Assembly: GCF_947507565.1 (NCBI RefSeq)
Contig: NC_089194.1
Location: 124,001 to 188,000, forward strand
DNA: 64,000 nt
Reading direction: 5' to 3'
From: Oscarella lobularis
Taxonomy: Eukaryota; Porifera; Homoscleromorpha; Homosclerophorida; Oscarellidae
The position numbers and the translations under genes are program-made. Below the pieces are notes generated by a model that was not told the origin of the DNA, did not search any database, and worked only from the letters and a program-made list of their open reading frames with translations. Every line of letters starts with the position of its first letter. Positions within the stretch are counted from its first letter, which is position 1. Shown here piece after piece: positions 11,891 to 22,657 of the stretch.

Positions 11891-12383
11891 AAATTTCTCG
11901 ACAAAGCTATGAAGCTTGAGAAAGGCATTTGCGTCCTCGACTTCGGCTGTGGCACTGGGAACGTTTTGGTCGATCTGGCAGATCGAGTTGGACCAACCGG
12001 ATTCCTCTTCGGAGTCGATCCGGACGAGAACCGTCTCAATGTTTCCCGAAGTCGCTTTGATGCAGCAACGTAATGTTTGCTCAAAGATCACTTGAAGAGT
12101 CTGCAGAGTATGCTCCCTACGACGTTATCAACGCAACCCACGTCATACATTGGATGCCTCTCGAATGAATGCTTTCAAAAAACCCTACGAGTATCTTAAG
12201 CCAGGAGGACGGTTCGGATTCACGACCGTTGAGAAGGTAACGGGATATCTTCGCGAAGTATCAGCGTTTCAGTTCAATAACTCCTACGATGAATTTCTCT
12301 CCACTGTTGGTTTGGCTTTTCGGCCGTTGTCGAAAACTGAACTTCTCACAGACTTCTGGCCAGCTGACGCTTTTTGGCTTTAG
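11825..12383 (+). pseudogene. SAM-dependent methyltransferase, copy 2, degenerate
   Basis: The relic retains VLDFGCGTGNVLVDLADRVGPTGFLFGVDPDENRL and LKPGGRFGFTTVE, but has in-frame stops after MTTAHTSHYERWSP and near 12071. It also has a deletion and frame change around 12160 and loses the C-terminus after FRPLSKTELL, where the sequence runs into the repeated GCCAGCTGACGC motif. It sits between the frameshifted copy 1 and the intact copy 3 in the same orientation. Confidence 0.9.
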
Positions 12384-12486
12384 GCCAGATTCTATTTATG
12401 CTTATTAGATTAAATTAATTAAATAATTCTCTGTCGTGGGAGGAGGGTAAGCCAGCTGACACCTTTGAACAACGCATTCATCCACC

Positions 12487-13272
12487 ATGGCGTCTCGCGC
12501 CTCTGACTACGGATGCTTCTCCCAGTTCAACCAGCAATCAGATGCCATTAACTTTCTCGACAACGCTCTGAAGCCTGTGGCAGGTGATCGCGTTCTCGAC
12601 TTCGGCTGTGGAACAGGAAACATGCTCATCGACTTGGTACGCCGCGTTGGCTCGTCCGGATTTGTTGTGGGTGTCGATCCAGACGAGGATCGAATTGACA
12701 TTGCTAAAAGTCGTCTCAGCGGTCACACGTACAGCAATGTCGAAGTCCATCCTGGGTCAATTGACGAAGCTGCGAAATTTGCGCCTTACGACGTGATCAA
12801 CTCTAATAAGGTCATACACTGGATTGTCCGCGAAGAACAAGAGGATATCTTAAAAAGATTGTACGGATTGCTTAAGCCGGGGGGACGGCTCGGCTTTACG
12901 ACGTTACGGGAATTATCAGGATACGTTCGCGACCTAACAATGATTCAGTATAATTCGTACGACGACTTCCTTTCCGCTGTTGGTTGGGCTTTCCGGCCCT
13001 TGTCTGATTGGGAAAGACTTCTCAAGAACGTGGGGTTCGAAATCGTTTTCAGCGTCGAAGAGGAAAGAGAATATTTTCTTCCAAACTACGACGCATTGTT
13101 GAGGTGGTGGGAGGCGACAAGCGACGGTTGCTTCAGTGCCGTTCGAGTGATCGAAGACAAGGAAGGAGACTACAAGAGGCTCCTATCAAAGTACAAGTGG
13201 AAAAAAGACGAGCCCTTTTCCACCGTCGACACCCACATCGACGTGGTGGCGAGAAAATCTGAAGACAAGTGA
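12487..13272 (+). CDS. SAM-dependent methyltransferase, intact copy
   Basis: A single uninterrupted exon encodes 261 residues. A class I Rossmann methyltransferase fold is indicated by motif I VLDFGCGTGN (about residues 36-45), motif II GVDPDEDRI with the acidic residue that binds the SAM ribose, motif III-like APYDVINSNKVIHWI and LKPGGRLGFTT. A C-terminal cap carries ALLRWWEATSDG. The family includes trans-aconitate and juvenile-hormone-acid O-methyltransferases, which methylate small carboxylates in the cytosol. The substrate cannot be read from the sequence. This is the only undamaged member of the cluster. Its start follows a CCAGCTGACACC motif by about 30 bases. It has no introns, unlike most neighbouring genes, but its relatives in the cluster are equally intronless. 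Confidence 0.92.
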   Translation: MASRASDYGCFSQFNQQSDAINFLDNALKPVAGDRVLDFGCGTGNMLIDLVRRVGSSGFVVGVDPDEDRIDIAKSRLSGHTYSNVEVHPGSIDEAAKFAPYDVINSNKVIHWIVREEQEDILKRLYGLLKPGGRLGFTTLRELSGYVRDLTMIQYNSYDDFLSAVGWAFRPLSDWERLLKNVGFEIVFSVEEEREYFLPNYDALLRWWEATSDGCFSAVRVIEDKEGDYKRLLSKYKWKKDEPFSTVDTHIDVVARKSEDK

Positions 13273-13356
13273 ACTTCTCGTCTTTGCACAATTAATTGGA
13301 CTAGCATCAAAATATTGCAACCGCATGTCGTGACTGTTATTTCGGTTATGATACTT

Positions 13357-13456
13357 ATCCTTCATTAGAGCGATTTTTGCATTACGAAAGGGAGGATAAA
13401 CACAATATCCTTCATTAGAGCGATTTTTGCATTACGAAAGGGAGGATAAACACAAT
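13357..13456. repeat. Perfect 50-base tandem duplication
   Basis: Two adjacent 50-base units, 13357-13406 and 13407-13456, both begin ATCCTTCATTAGAG and end GATAAACACAAT, with no difference that I can see. This indicates very recent slippage or duplication. Confidence 0.95.
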
Positions 13457-14235
13457 TTTAGAAGCAAACGTGTCTATACGACTGATCCCTCCTTGACAGG
13501 ACGGTGCGCAAACCGTTTCTCACTCGGTCTATTCCAATACAAAATGACGACTATAGTTGAGAACAGTGTGGATATTATTACGCCTTCCAGTGGGCTAAAT
13601 CCCAGTAAAAACCTGTCGCATTTTTATACCGTCTCTTACCAGTCGGACAAACGCTGATATAATTTTTCAAATGAGCCATAGAATCTCGGTGAGATACTCA
13701 ACGGACAGAATATAGGTAACAGTGTAGATCTACGTGTGGCCCAATCATCGACTTCAGCCTATGATCCAAGAGATGAAGAGAATGCGCTCTATAAGACGCA
13801 CTGCATGTGCATCACTGGGTTCCTGCTGCAAATGTGGATCGAATGGGTGCGCGCCACGAAGTATTGTGATCTCGGAAGGCTCTAGGAGACCTTGACTCGC
13901 CCCTTCTGACGTTATTCTGCTCAGACGAACCGCTCTCCGATCTCCATATAGTCGTCATATATGCGTCTACCTCACAACAATAGGACGTCGAACCGAGCGA
14001 AGCGGAATAATCTGGGTGTCGAAACTGTCAACAAACAGCGAGAGACGGCGGGCTCGTGTCCTAAACCGATCTGAAATGCCGAATTCTGGAAAAGACGAGT
14101 CGGGACTCCGAAGCCACGCGCACGTTAGTGAACTCGGTAACTTAACTTCACTGACTAAACTTAGTGTTTTGAAGCTACGCTTTCGCGGTAAACGACCGGG
14201 ATGCAACTTGACCGGGATGCAGCGTGCTTGAGATG
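13457..14235. other. Gap within the methyltransferase cluster
   Basis: I find no convincing gene. Short open frames on both strands (about 60-90 codons) have no recognisable motif. The sequence may be diverged methyltransferase flank or old mobile DNA, but nothing identifies it. Confidence 0.4.
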
Positions 14236-14948
14236 CCACAGTGAAGAGCTATGCTTCAGTGCGCTGCTCGAGTGATCGAGGACCGAGAAGAAAACGAGAT
14301 CGAGCTTGGTCGATCATCCTTAGAAAGTGCGGTTAGAAAAAAAATTAGCCTCCTGCTACGTATACCACTAAATCAATTGAGGAGCAGTCTTTGTATTCGA
14401 TCTAGCTTTCACTGCTAGCGCGTCATGCAGCTTTATTTGCCAGCTGACGCTCTTGAGCGAATTAGATTATAACATGATCAGATAAAGGCATCAATATGCT
14501 TCGTAGCATGACAACGTCTCGCACGTACGTCAAACTACGGTCCCCTGCAGTTAGCAGTTAGATGCTACGAAATTTCTCGATAACGATTTGAAGCTTGAGC
14601 ATGGAAAGAGACGAAGCCATTCTTGCCACGGAGGTGACCAAAGCCTTAAATTTCTATTTGCAAGCTGGCAATACAGTATTGAATGACTGCATGTTTTGAC
14701 CTGACTAGCTGACTCTCTTCATCATCTTCTGCATTTTTTATTTCCAAGAAAGCGTGACTGTGAGAGTTAGTTACGCCCTTGCTCTGCTTACGTGGTGGGA
14801 AGCAACGTGTATGGGACGCTTTAGTGCTGCCAGAGTGTTAGAGAATGGAGAAGAGAACGAGAGAGTTTTGAGGAAGTACGGTTGGAAAAGAAATGAACCT
14901 GTTGCTACTAATAGCATTCATATTGATGTGGTGGTCAGGAAGCCTTAG
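14236..14948 (+). pseudogene. Methyltransferase fragments
   Basis: There are three separate relics. At about 14236-14345 a decayed C-terminus matches the intact copy's CFSAVRVIEDKE region. At about 14507-14610 there is a decayed N-terminus (MTTSRTYVKLR..., then FLDNDLKLEHG). At 14779-14948 a nearly perfect C-terminus begins LLTWWEATCMGRF and ends HIDVVVRKP with a stop. The last piece is the partner of 11437-11605. No full catalytic domain is present. Confidence 0.85.
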
Positions 14949-15265
14949 AGCGCTCTCTTTTGACCAGCTGACCATCTCTTTTCAAGTAAGCACTCTACTT
15001 TCTTCACCCTTATTGAATTAGAGCTGGCGTCAGCAGTAGACTATCTATTTTCCAATACACAAAATACGATTTTCATGCTTTTTAGATTAGTGGCTAGCGT
15101 CAGCTGTAGGCCAGCTGACTCCCTTTAGGGAATGGTATGTAGTATGATTACATAAAGGCGTTGACTTCTCTTGACATTTTCACTCAGCATCGAGACAACA
15201 GCTCGTACGTCACACTACGAACGTTGGTCTCCGTGCGCTCAGCAATTAGAAGCTTGAAAAAGGCG
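14779..15265 (+). repeat. Duplicated block, second copy
   Basis: This is the partner of 11437-11890. It includes the methyltransferase C-terminus, spacer, promoter block and a truncated start (near 15187-15265) that keeps the TSHYERWSP-type beginning but loses the rest. Confidence 0.8.
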
Positions 15266-16640
15266 TTCGGTTTACGTTCAATGTAGTAGTAATATTGATT
15301 GTAAGGATTCGGTTAGGTCAATTCTTCCTATAGCTGTGCTTCAATGCAACCCGCCAATGTAGAAGCGATTTTTAGAACTTTTCACTATATAGAAGAAGCC
15401 AAACAAGAACACTAACGATAAGAATATGCAATTGGCCAGCTGACGCTTTTTGGAAAGTGATTGATTAACAAATGCATGCAGTTCTTCAGTAAATAATTCA
15501 CAAGGTTAGGAGTCGCTTCTACAAGCCATCAAACTGCTGTTGTACTTCGATAGGGCAGAAGAGCGATCGTGCCAAAGACACCGTTTCGTCGGTTTCTCGC
15601 GATAAAGAATCAATTCTCCAAGGCGTTCTACAAAACCGGGCGTGGCACTTACTAAAGACAAACAGACACTATTTGCGTACCTCGTTTGGTAAGAAACGTT
15701 GAGACGTGGCCTCTCCACTTCTCAATTCCAGCCAGATTGCAATTCTGCAGCAAGAGACGAGGGTAAGACTAAATATTAGGCAAGCGATGATGAACGGAAC
15801 CGTGATAATGGTCTTCCTGTTTCCCATATCCAATTGCCAGGGAGGTACATAGCGCGTGGGAATCATGGGATGATGGCGGGAGAATTTGGGAATCGAACCA
15901 CTAAACAGACATGCATACGTTTCTTATCTAAAGTCTTCACGAGGACAAGGAACTGAGTGTAAACTTACGCCTCCATTGTTGCCATACTCACGGTCACTAG
16001 GAACAAACGAAAAGAAGGGCCCGGATTAGGAGGAGCACCAGACGGCGCACGTGACGTGAAAAAGGAAAAATTAATTCTCCGTCGCCGTAGGAATGACAAC
16101 AGCTTGTTTGAAATTTTTGTCAGCTGAATGAAAGAGTGGAAAAACATGAAAATTTATGTGCAATGAGCCATTGATCAGAACTCGTCGTTTAGGATACCGA
16201 CCTAGGCACAATGCAAAAGCGCTTATGAGAAAGACAGAGATTCGCAATTAGAAGCCGGAAAACTGCCAGAGTCGATAGAATAGTGAATAGTCTGGTTTTG
16301 GTCGAACGGCGCCCTCTGCTGGAGTCCTGAATAGTCGCAGTCTACTTTTGCACGTCTTCGTGTTTCGCGGAATCGGGATAGCATTGCCATCGTCTGTCCA
16401 GAGACCGTCTGTCTTTGTCAACTGTTTTCTTCACGTGATGTACAACCCCGTATTCATACCTGTAGAAGCCCTCGTGTTCACACGCTCTCTTCATTTGTAC
16501 AGTTTTTCAACTGTCTCATACTTCCTGAGAGGTGCACTTTGATTTCCCTACATGCATTTATTCTAGAAACAAAAACAAGAAAAAGTGACTACGAACTACG
16601 GTAAACGTTTCCAGTAATCAAACATCGCAACTTCAATGGG
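15266..16640. other. Gene-poor stretch with possible minus-strand exon
   Basis: A minus-strand open frame at 15669-15866 encodes MGNRKTIITVPFIIACLIF followed by more hydrophobic residues, like a signal anchor. It reaches a possible GTACGC donor at its end, but I could not assemble a gene from it. A CACGTGAC motif lies at 16048-16055 upstream of that frame. The remainder shows no recognised feature. The part nearest 16640 should hold the 3' UTR of the phosphatase gene. Confidence 0.35.
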
Positions 16641-19600
16641 TTATTTGAAATTGGAATAGGTATCAAACCCATCGGTGTAGTCAAGAATTGCCTTGAAGCA
16701 AAACTTATACTGATCCTAAGGTCAATACAATTGAAAGTCATTTGATTACATATAGATATGACCTATGTAATTACACTTACGGCATTCTGAACTGCTCCAG
16801 GCCTTTTGATGCGCAGAGACTTCACTTTGTAGAAAATGTCGATAGAATTTTCCACTTTCATTTCCTCAATTACAGAAACGATAGTGCAAAACACGCCTGA
16901 ACGACCAATGCCATTGCTAGAGGAACCCTAACTTTTAGAGAAGGATACGCAGCAACAAAATAAATATACTTGCAATGAACGGTGACAATATTGTTGCCGT
17001 TCGTTTGTTGCCATTTTTCAACTTGGACTATCATGCTTAGTAAATTAGTGGCTGATTTGGGGCACTCTCGGTTTGGCCAGGCAGTGAAGTGAAACTGACA
17101 GATAGTTCTAACGTCAGAAGCCTACAGACCATATACAGCATCCAGAATGAATAAAAGGTTAAAACAGCATGAAGCAAACCTTGCTGACAATCAGTCTTCT
17201 CACAGTAAACGAGCCAAAAGGAATTTCACTTTGGAGTTTAACTTCAAGAGAACCATATCGAAGTCCAGCTCGCTTCGGCCAATACTGATAGCAAAATTCC
17301 TAAAATTAGTTGTGGAAAAATAGTTAGAGTTTCGTTGTCTTCAGAGTCTAACTTCGCCTTCTTCAACCAATTGAGTCAAACTAACGATTGTACGTGTATC
17401 CTGTTCCCACACCATTTTCCAAAAGTCGTTTACAGTATTTTCCATAGGACCCTGTGTCACTATATAGGCGTCACGACGACGATACCCCTATAAAAGATAC
17501 CTGGCTCGTCATTCACTATACAAAAACCAGAGACTCCTCATACATTCACGTAGCTTGCATTGATATAATTAGATGAAACTACGGTGGTGTACGGATTGTC
17601 AGCTCTGTTGTCATCAGCAATTTCGACTCCTTCCATGCGCAATACAACACGTTCGGTATCGACTAAAGATGACACGAGAAATAAAACAGCTTGGGTTAAT
17701 GCGATTTAAAATTACAAGGGACAATGTCCGAATATCGATTTTTTTTATGCACGCTCGGATGGAGTCCGCACTTGAAGAGAGATTGGTTCTCATAACTGCT
17801 GGATGTCTGCAAGACCTACAACATGCTAGGGGTAACGCACAACTAGGTTAGAAAGGTGCCTTCCAGTACCAGATACTGGCGCTCAAATCCGGTGCGTCCT
17901 CTTTCGTCTTCTTCAGATAATTTGGCAAACGCCGAGCGAATATTTTGCGCCGGGATTTGAGTTTTGCCGCAAAATACGGCTTCAAGAAGAGCGACATAAA
18001 TGAAAGCGTACTGAGCCTAAATAAGACCGGAGCGGCGCTGCATGGCTTCCCATTAATGAATTAAATCATCAGTGCATGTCTTACGTCCGTTTGGACCATA
18101 TCCTGACGCCGCGTTCTCAGAGACATGACGGCAGTAAAAACGTCAATGGAAAGCCCTTCGCTGATTCGTTCGAGCATTTGATCAATCACGATAAATGTGC
18201 CAGTGCGGCCAACTCCAGCGCTGCCAAACAATTGTATAATTAAAAGCGGCTATACGCGAGGGATAACCAACCTGCAATGAACCACAATCGGCCCTGAACT
18301 TTTAGAAAGTTCTCTGTTCACTCTCCTAATAAAGCTGAGTAACCCCGTAGCAAATTTGGGAACACCGTGATCAGGCCACGAGGTGAAATGATACATTCTC
18401 ACTTGACGTGTTTCTTTTCCCTGCAAAAGGATAATTTATCTGACAAGGCTAGCTCGTTAATGCTTTCTCAACCAAGGAAATCTTGAGGGTTCTGATAACA
18501 TACTCGGCAAAGGAAGCAACGCTATCCAACGTAACGTTGAATCCCGCAAAATTCATTGGCTCTTCTACGTCTGAAGGCCAGTACTGATAGCATATGATCT
18601 GATGTCATGCATACGTTTGAGTCACATATCAATACGAAAAGTAACAAAAACCTTATTTCCTTCAATGAGGCGCGTAAGCATAACGATAGTGCTCACATTT
18701 TCACCCCAAATCATTCGCCACATATCTCCAGCCGTCAATTTTGTAGGCCCTTGAGAAAACAACCTTCCTCATATAGGCGTGCAGCATGTCTACAAATAAC
18801 CAAAAACCTTGGGAGGCAATGTATTTCTTTGGAATCCGATGGCTCTATCAGACAAGTAAAAGACTTCAAAGAAACCAATTAATTTCAAAATGTTAATTAC
18901 GTCAACATAAGCTGCCGCAATATAGTCAGAATGCATAGGTTCAGCGCCAGCCGCAGGCTTCAAGATGACTCGAGCATGATCATCTGCAGAGAACGACTAA
19001 AAAAATACCAACGCGACAGAACTTTACATGTTTTGATGTTTCTGTAACGATTCTTAGAAAAATTGGCCGTGGCCGCCTTACAGGTCAATACCATTTCAAA
19101 GCCAGCCTTTTTCAAATTCTAAAACATGACGGAGAACGCGTGTTTAGATAGCTGCTATTGAAAATGACTATACTTTAAATTCTCTGATGAATCCCGCTCC
19201 TCTTGACTCATTCATGGAGGAAACGTAATCGGGAAAATCGTCCAAAGATACCTCGTGAGATTGTGGCTTTGGTCGAGATACATTTTGACTGCGTACTACA
19301 TAGCGTAAAAAATCTCACAAGTGAAACCAAGGAATCAATCATAATTACCTAACTCTGAAAAGCCACCCAAATGACCTTCTCTGACTGCGACAGTTTTGAC
19401 GACGAGTTTCACAGCCTGTCCCTTTAGCCCTGATTTACTAGATGCCACCCAACGGTAAACACCTGAATCGCTTTCACGAGCTGCTGTGATTTGAAGAGAT
19501 CCGTTGAAAATTTGATCGAAATGGGTGTCTTTGCCAGGAAGAGTCTCTTCACCTCGATACCACTGGATTTCACAACCTCCAATAGTATAACAAGGCAAAA

Positions 19601-22030
19601 CAACTGTACTCCCTTCGTAGACTTCTACCACCTGCGAAACTATGCAACAATTGCGTGCAATAACAAGAATGAATTTATTAACTACTAACCACGAAGTAGT
19701 AATGTGGAATCTTCGTCCTCAAATGAGTCAGCAAATGACGATCTTTTCGAGCGATTTCGATGCCTGCAAGAATAAAGGCAAGCTTTTACCGTGCTATACA
19801 CTGGAAAATAGTGCTCACCAGAAGAAGACTGAAATAAAAGCTAGTGCTACGATAAGAAGTATGACAACAATTGACACAGCTGCAGCAACAGCACTACTTT
19901 CCGACGACTCTACAAAAAAAATTAGAAACAAATTGCCTAATTCAAAAAATACTCTGTATGATACCAGTGTGTATCAATATCACGTCCAAATAAAAATATT
20001 TTTCTGATTGATTTCTCCAAGTATATACACACGTAAAAGTTGTGTTCCTCGATGGAGCCTTCTTAATGTAAAGACCCGCCATATTTCGTGTAAGACATTG
20101 TTTAGTTTTACTAGAATCGTCGGAGTCCAATGTTGCAATCGTTTCATTGTCTGATGATGTCCACCTGACAGACACCAAGGAGCTTAAGTTTGCTTTGACG
20201 ACGGGACGAACACCACAAAGAAAAGGCGAAGCAAGTGAGTCGCCTTCTCTCAACGCATATATATAGGTTCTATTATCGGTCGCAAGATATACATCATCGA
20301 GGAAAAGTCCGGCTTCAAGTTCTAAAACAAAAGCTTAAAAATAGAAATCTAGAATAAAGTAACTAACGGTAATTTGCCTTTAGTTCACATAAACCGAGAG
20401 ATACTTCCTTTGACGACATGTTTTGCACATTTATGTATCGTCCCCAAAGTTTGCAAGTTGTCGTTACATTCCAAAGATACTTGATAGTTATATTTAAAAT
20501 GAGATGCTCACATTGCGGATTGCTGTTCCCGTCATTGACTAGATCACTTCCCACTCGCACAACCGTATCGTTGCCAGGAACATCTTTAAAGATCACCTCT
20601 ACGCTTGTTATATAATAGACGACCTGCAAATCGACGCGCCACCATGGTTTAAATAGCTTTGCAGTTTTCACACACGGGCCATCCAGTAGACCATCAATAG
20701 CCAATGAAGCTAAATGCGCATGGTCAATTGTATTGTTACTACTTGAATTTCTTGGTTTTATAGTAGCGACAGCCATAGCAGACGTCATGTTCATTGGACC
20801 GCCTAAAACACAAATTTTAGTGTCTGCATCGGAGTTTAAGGTTTTGGTTTACGCTCAGAATTATATTCTACACAGACGCGTGATAGAGGCAAACAATCTG
20901 TGCCATTTCCAACCCTCTCTTGAACTATTTGTCTTGTCCTTGTTCTCACTCCACATGATGATGAACACGTTGACCATGCACTTACTTCGCAATTTGCTGC
21001 AAAAAGAATCCCGAATAAGGATGGGCATACGAAAAAAAGTTATTCATTACTGTACCAGTGAAAGTGATGTTTACTTCTTTTACTCTACTAGCATTGTTTG
21101 CAAAATATTCACAACGGTATGAACCACTGATCAGACTCGAAACAAGAGAGTTCAGAAGCAGTTCCTTACGGCGGTGTAGTAGCGAAACATTATCCACTTG
21201 CTGAACAGAAGCAAATCCATTTAACTCAGGAACTCCTGTTCCATTAGGAAATGTCCACGTCACACTAAAGTTGCCTCTTAAAGAACCACAAAAGACGACG
21301 CTTCCTCCCGTTGTGACAGTCAATTCGGTAACAGGTGCTTCGCTTCTCGAGTCAATGACATATACACCGTCAACTAAAAAATGAAAATGCCTTTACTACG
21401 TTTGACTACTAAAATGTACTACCTGCAGTTTCGTTATAATAAACTTGAACTTCACAGACTTGTAGATCACTAGCATTACGAAGTATGGTAATGAATTGAA
21501 CCCAACGTATAGAAGAGCAGGCGAAGTCTGTAAAATTTGTTGGAGATACGCCAGTAGGATAGCTATCGCATTTGTGATCGCTGCCTGTAGCACGTCCGCT
21601 CTGATCAATAGCGTCCTTTCCCACGTAAACAACCGCAGCACTTCCAAAATCTCTACGAGAAAGCAATTTGATTTTGCTAACAGAGTAGAGATGACCCATA
21701 TCAATAGACAACCAAATTGGAGGTCTTGTTAGGTCGGAATTAGCACAATCGTTCAATTCCCGACCTAGCAGACCATCCACTGCATTTTCGTATGATCCAC
21801 CGTTTTCTTGAGAAAGACCACGGTTAAACTTGAGCATGCTCGCGCGTAGATCCACTTTTGATTCTAAAAACAACGTACTCCATGAGGACAAGATGAACAT
21901 CTTTCGTTAGCGGTAGAAGATCGCAGAGTCGTAGAGTCTACGCCGACTTACCGCCGGAAACATGAAGCCAGAATGTCAATGCAATCGCTACAGCAAGTCC
22001 CAGTTTAGCTTGTAGCGACAGCCAAGTCAT
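16641..22030 (-). CDS. Receptor protein tyrosine phosphatase with fucolectin-like and Ig domains
   Basis: Phase and splice signals give 24 exons and 1303 residues. The order is signal peptide (1-26), fucolectin/F5-8C-like domain (27-173), Ig (174-279), second fucolectin-like domain (280-424), Ig-like (425-543), TM helix (about 549-573) followed by HRNRSKR, a third Ig domain (about 600-690), then PTP D1 and D2. D1 has [17 protein letters not shown] and [12 protein letters not shown], so all catalytic residues are present. D2 has WPNRE in place of WPD and HCNNGIGRSG, so it is probably a weak or dead domain. The C-terminus ends DTYSNFK. The protein should bind sugars or ligands outside the cell and dephosphorylate tyrosines inside. 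The third Ig exon (19349-19639) lies after the TM exon (19819-19909), so it is predicted to be cytoplasmic. It is a phase 1-1 cassette and lacks the second disulfide cysteine. All of the exon junctions I checked keep the frame. Confidence 0.93.
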
Positions 22031-22657
22031 GACGAAGATCGTTCAGGCCTTTAGCAGTCGAAACCGGTAAGAACGACGCTGAATCTTTTAGGGTAAGTAA
22101 CTTCCCGTTCTCAGAAAATGCCTTACGGTGCAGTTCCGCCTTGTTCCGCATCCGCGATACAGTAGGGCTTCTCGCAGTAAGGTTAGTGTGCGCTAAGCGA
22201 AGACAAAAGACGTTCTACCAATGACTGTACGACAGCTAGCAACGCGAACTTTCCTTTTCCAGGTTTAGTTGCATTACGTTGTGCTGCTGTCTGTCCAGAT
22301 ATTGTATCCGTCCTTTCGCTAAGGTTTTTTAGAGGACGATGCCACGTGACCGACTCGTGAAGACGTTCTTTAGCGTCTTTTCGAATTCAATTGTGGGCGA
22401 GCAGTGTTTGTCAAAGGTATCTCTGCAGGTAGTAGAAAATTCTGTTCGAGGCCCCTTTGGAGGCACCGAAGTCACTCAACATATTTAATTAATGAAGAGC
22501 CACAATGATATGTTACAGAGCCTTTGTACCCCATCTTTGGGCGTATGTGTCATCCTCTAATTGTCTTAATCATTGTTTTTTTATTGACGCTATGCCATTG
22601 AAGAAAAAAAGTTCTACAAGTACAAGAAAGAAACGTGAAGTCAACAAGAGCGAATTT
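22031..22657. other. Intergenic: phosphatase promoter and kinase 3' end
   Basis: A CACGTGAC E-box-like site lies at 22343-22350, upstream of the phosphatase start at 22030. A minus-strand AATAAA signal lies at about 22580-22585, some 75 bases past the kinase stop. No other gene is visible. Confidence 0.5.
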
